From: Acidihalobacter_A sp037381185
GTDB taxonomy: Bacteria > Pseudomonadota > Gammaproteobacteria > DSM-5130 > Acidihalobacteraceae
Assembly: GCF_037381185.1 (NCBI RefSeq)
Contig: NZ_JARRQY010000031.1
Span: 24,773 to 88,772 of the forward strand
Reading direction: 5' to 3'
Length of the DNA: 64,000 nucleotides
Shown here: positions 63,778 through 64,000 of the stretch, one piece after another
Numbering within the stretch: position 1 is the stretch's first letter
Layout: every line of letters begins with the position of its first letter
Made by a program: the position numbers and the translations under genes
The notes under the pieces: generated by a model
Told to the model about the DNA's origin: nothing
The model's database searches: none
What the model saw: only the letters and a program-made list of their open reading frames with translations

Positions 63778-63847
63778 GACCCTAGATGCGTGACCCTAGA
63801 TGCGTGACCCTAGATGCGTGACCCTAGATGCGTGACCCTAGATGCGC
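63778..63847. repeat. Five-copy 14-bp tandem repeat
   Basis: GACCCTAGATGCGT occurs five times head to tail; the last copy ends in C. No spacers lie between copies. It is 26 bases from the end of an IS3-family element. Function unknown. Confidence 0.95.
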
Positions 63848-63873
63848 GGGGGCTTGAAATCCAAGAGGGTATC

Positions 63874-64000
63874 TGAACCGTCCCGGTTTTCGCGGAGGCT
63901 GTTGGGTTTAAGTTAAGCGGCAATGGGGATTGGCTGCCCGAGTTGCCGGTAGTAGTTTGCCTCAGCTTCTGCGGGCGGGATATAGCCCAGGGGTTCCATC
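63874..64000 (-). mobile_element. IS3-family insertion sequence, one end
   Basis: A terminal inverted repeat beginning TGAACCGTCCCGG at 63874 is typical of IS3-family elements. The transposase OrfB end lies inside it, and the element continues past the window. It borders the tandem repeat and decayed gene remnants. Confidence 0.7.
63913..64000 (-). CDS. IS3-family transposase OrfB, C-terminal end (partial)
   Basis: The last 28 residues read MEPLGYIPPAEAEANYY and then RQLGQPIPIAA before the stop at 63913-63915. The LGYIPPAEAEANYY pattern is the well-known end of IS3 integrase-type transposases. The DDE catalytic part lies beyond the window, so activity cannot be judged. Confidence 0.75.
   Translation of the reverse strand, partial: MEPLGYIPPAEAEANYYRQLGQPIPIAA

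Noticed and set aside
63778..63847. Possible CRISPR array
   Set aside because: The copies are contiguous, 14 bases long and have no spacers, and no cas gene is present.

Overview
The window is a GC-rich chromosomal segment of a gammaproteobacterium. Two conserved blocks support this: rpoE-rseA-rseB and lepA-lepB-DUF4845-rnc-era-recO-pdxJ-acpS. The hydrogenase content (Isp-type HynSL, HupSLC with HupTUV/HupR, and a group 3b enzyme) fits a sulfur or hydrogen chemolithotroph or phototroph of the Chromatiales type. The species cannot be named from the sequence alone.

Layout. (1) 1-9172, plus strand: a chemotaxis block of cheA (5' end outside the window), a poly-HAMP chemoreceptor, cheW, a damaged cheR, an unrecognised gene, a degenerate-GGDEF/EAL protein and cheB. 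(2) 9191-36680, minus strand: a very large [NiFe]-hydrogenase island. In transcription order it holds hupTUV (H2 sensor plus kinase), hupSLCDFGHIJK, hypAB, hupR, a nickel permease, hypCDFE, an MFS transporter, and an Isp-type operon (protease, HupH-like protein, hynS, isp1, isp2, hynL). (3) 36925-41437, plus strand: a four-subunit NAD(P)-linked group 3b hydrogenase and its protease, divergent from hupTUV. (4) 41506-44333, minus strand: a small membrane protein, a sulfurtransferase and nadB. (5) 44500-57129, plus strand: housekeeping genes. (6) 57206-63230: an accessory stretch with acetyltransferases, a TetR/MFS pair with twin operators, remnants of a divergent LysR/dienelactone-hydrolase pair, a methyltransferase and a TrpB-like enzyme. 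(7) 63231-64000: a decayed mobile-element region with transporter and transposase remnants, a 14-bp tandem repeat and the end of an IS3-family element.

How it works together. H2 is probably sensed by HupUV, which signals through the kinase HupT to the sigma-54 activator HupR. HupR likely drives hupS and the genes after it from a GG-N10-GC promoter. HupSLC carries the six-cysteine proximal-cluster signature of oxygen-tolerant membrane uptake enzymes. HynSL has only the standard four cysteines and sits behind an FNR-like box. HypA-F, HupF-K and the nickel permease supply the active site. Three different proteases match the three catalytic large subunits that have C-terminal extensions; the sensor subunit HupV has none. 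Two key genes are broken as written: hynL has a frameshift at a run of eight C, and cheR has lost about 50 codons together with its frame.
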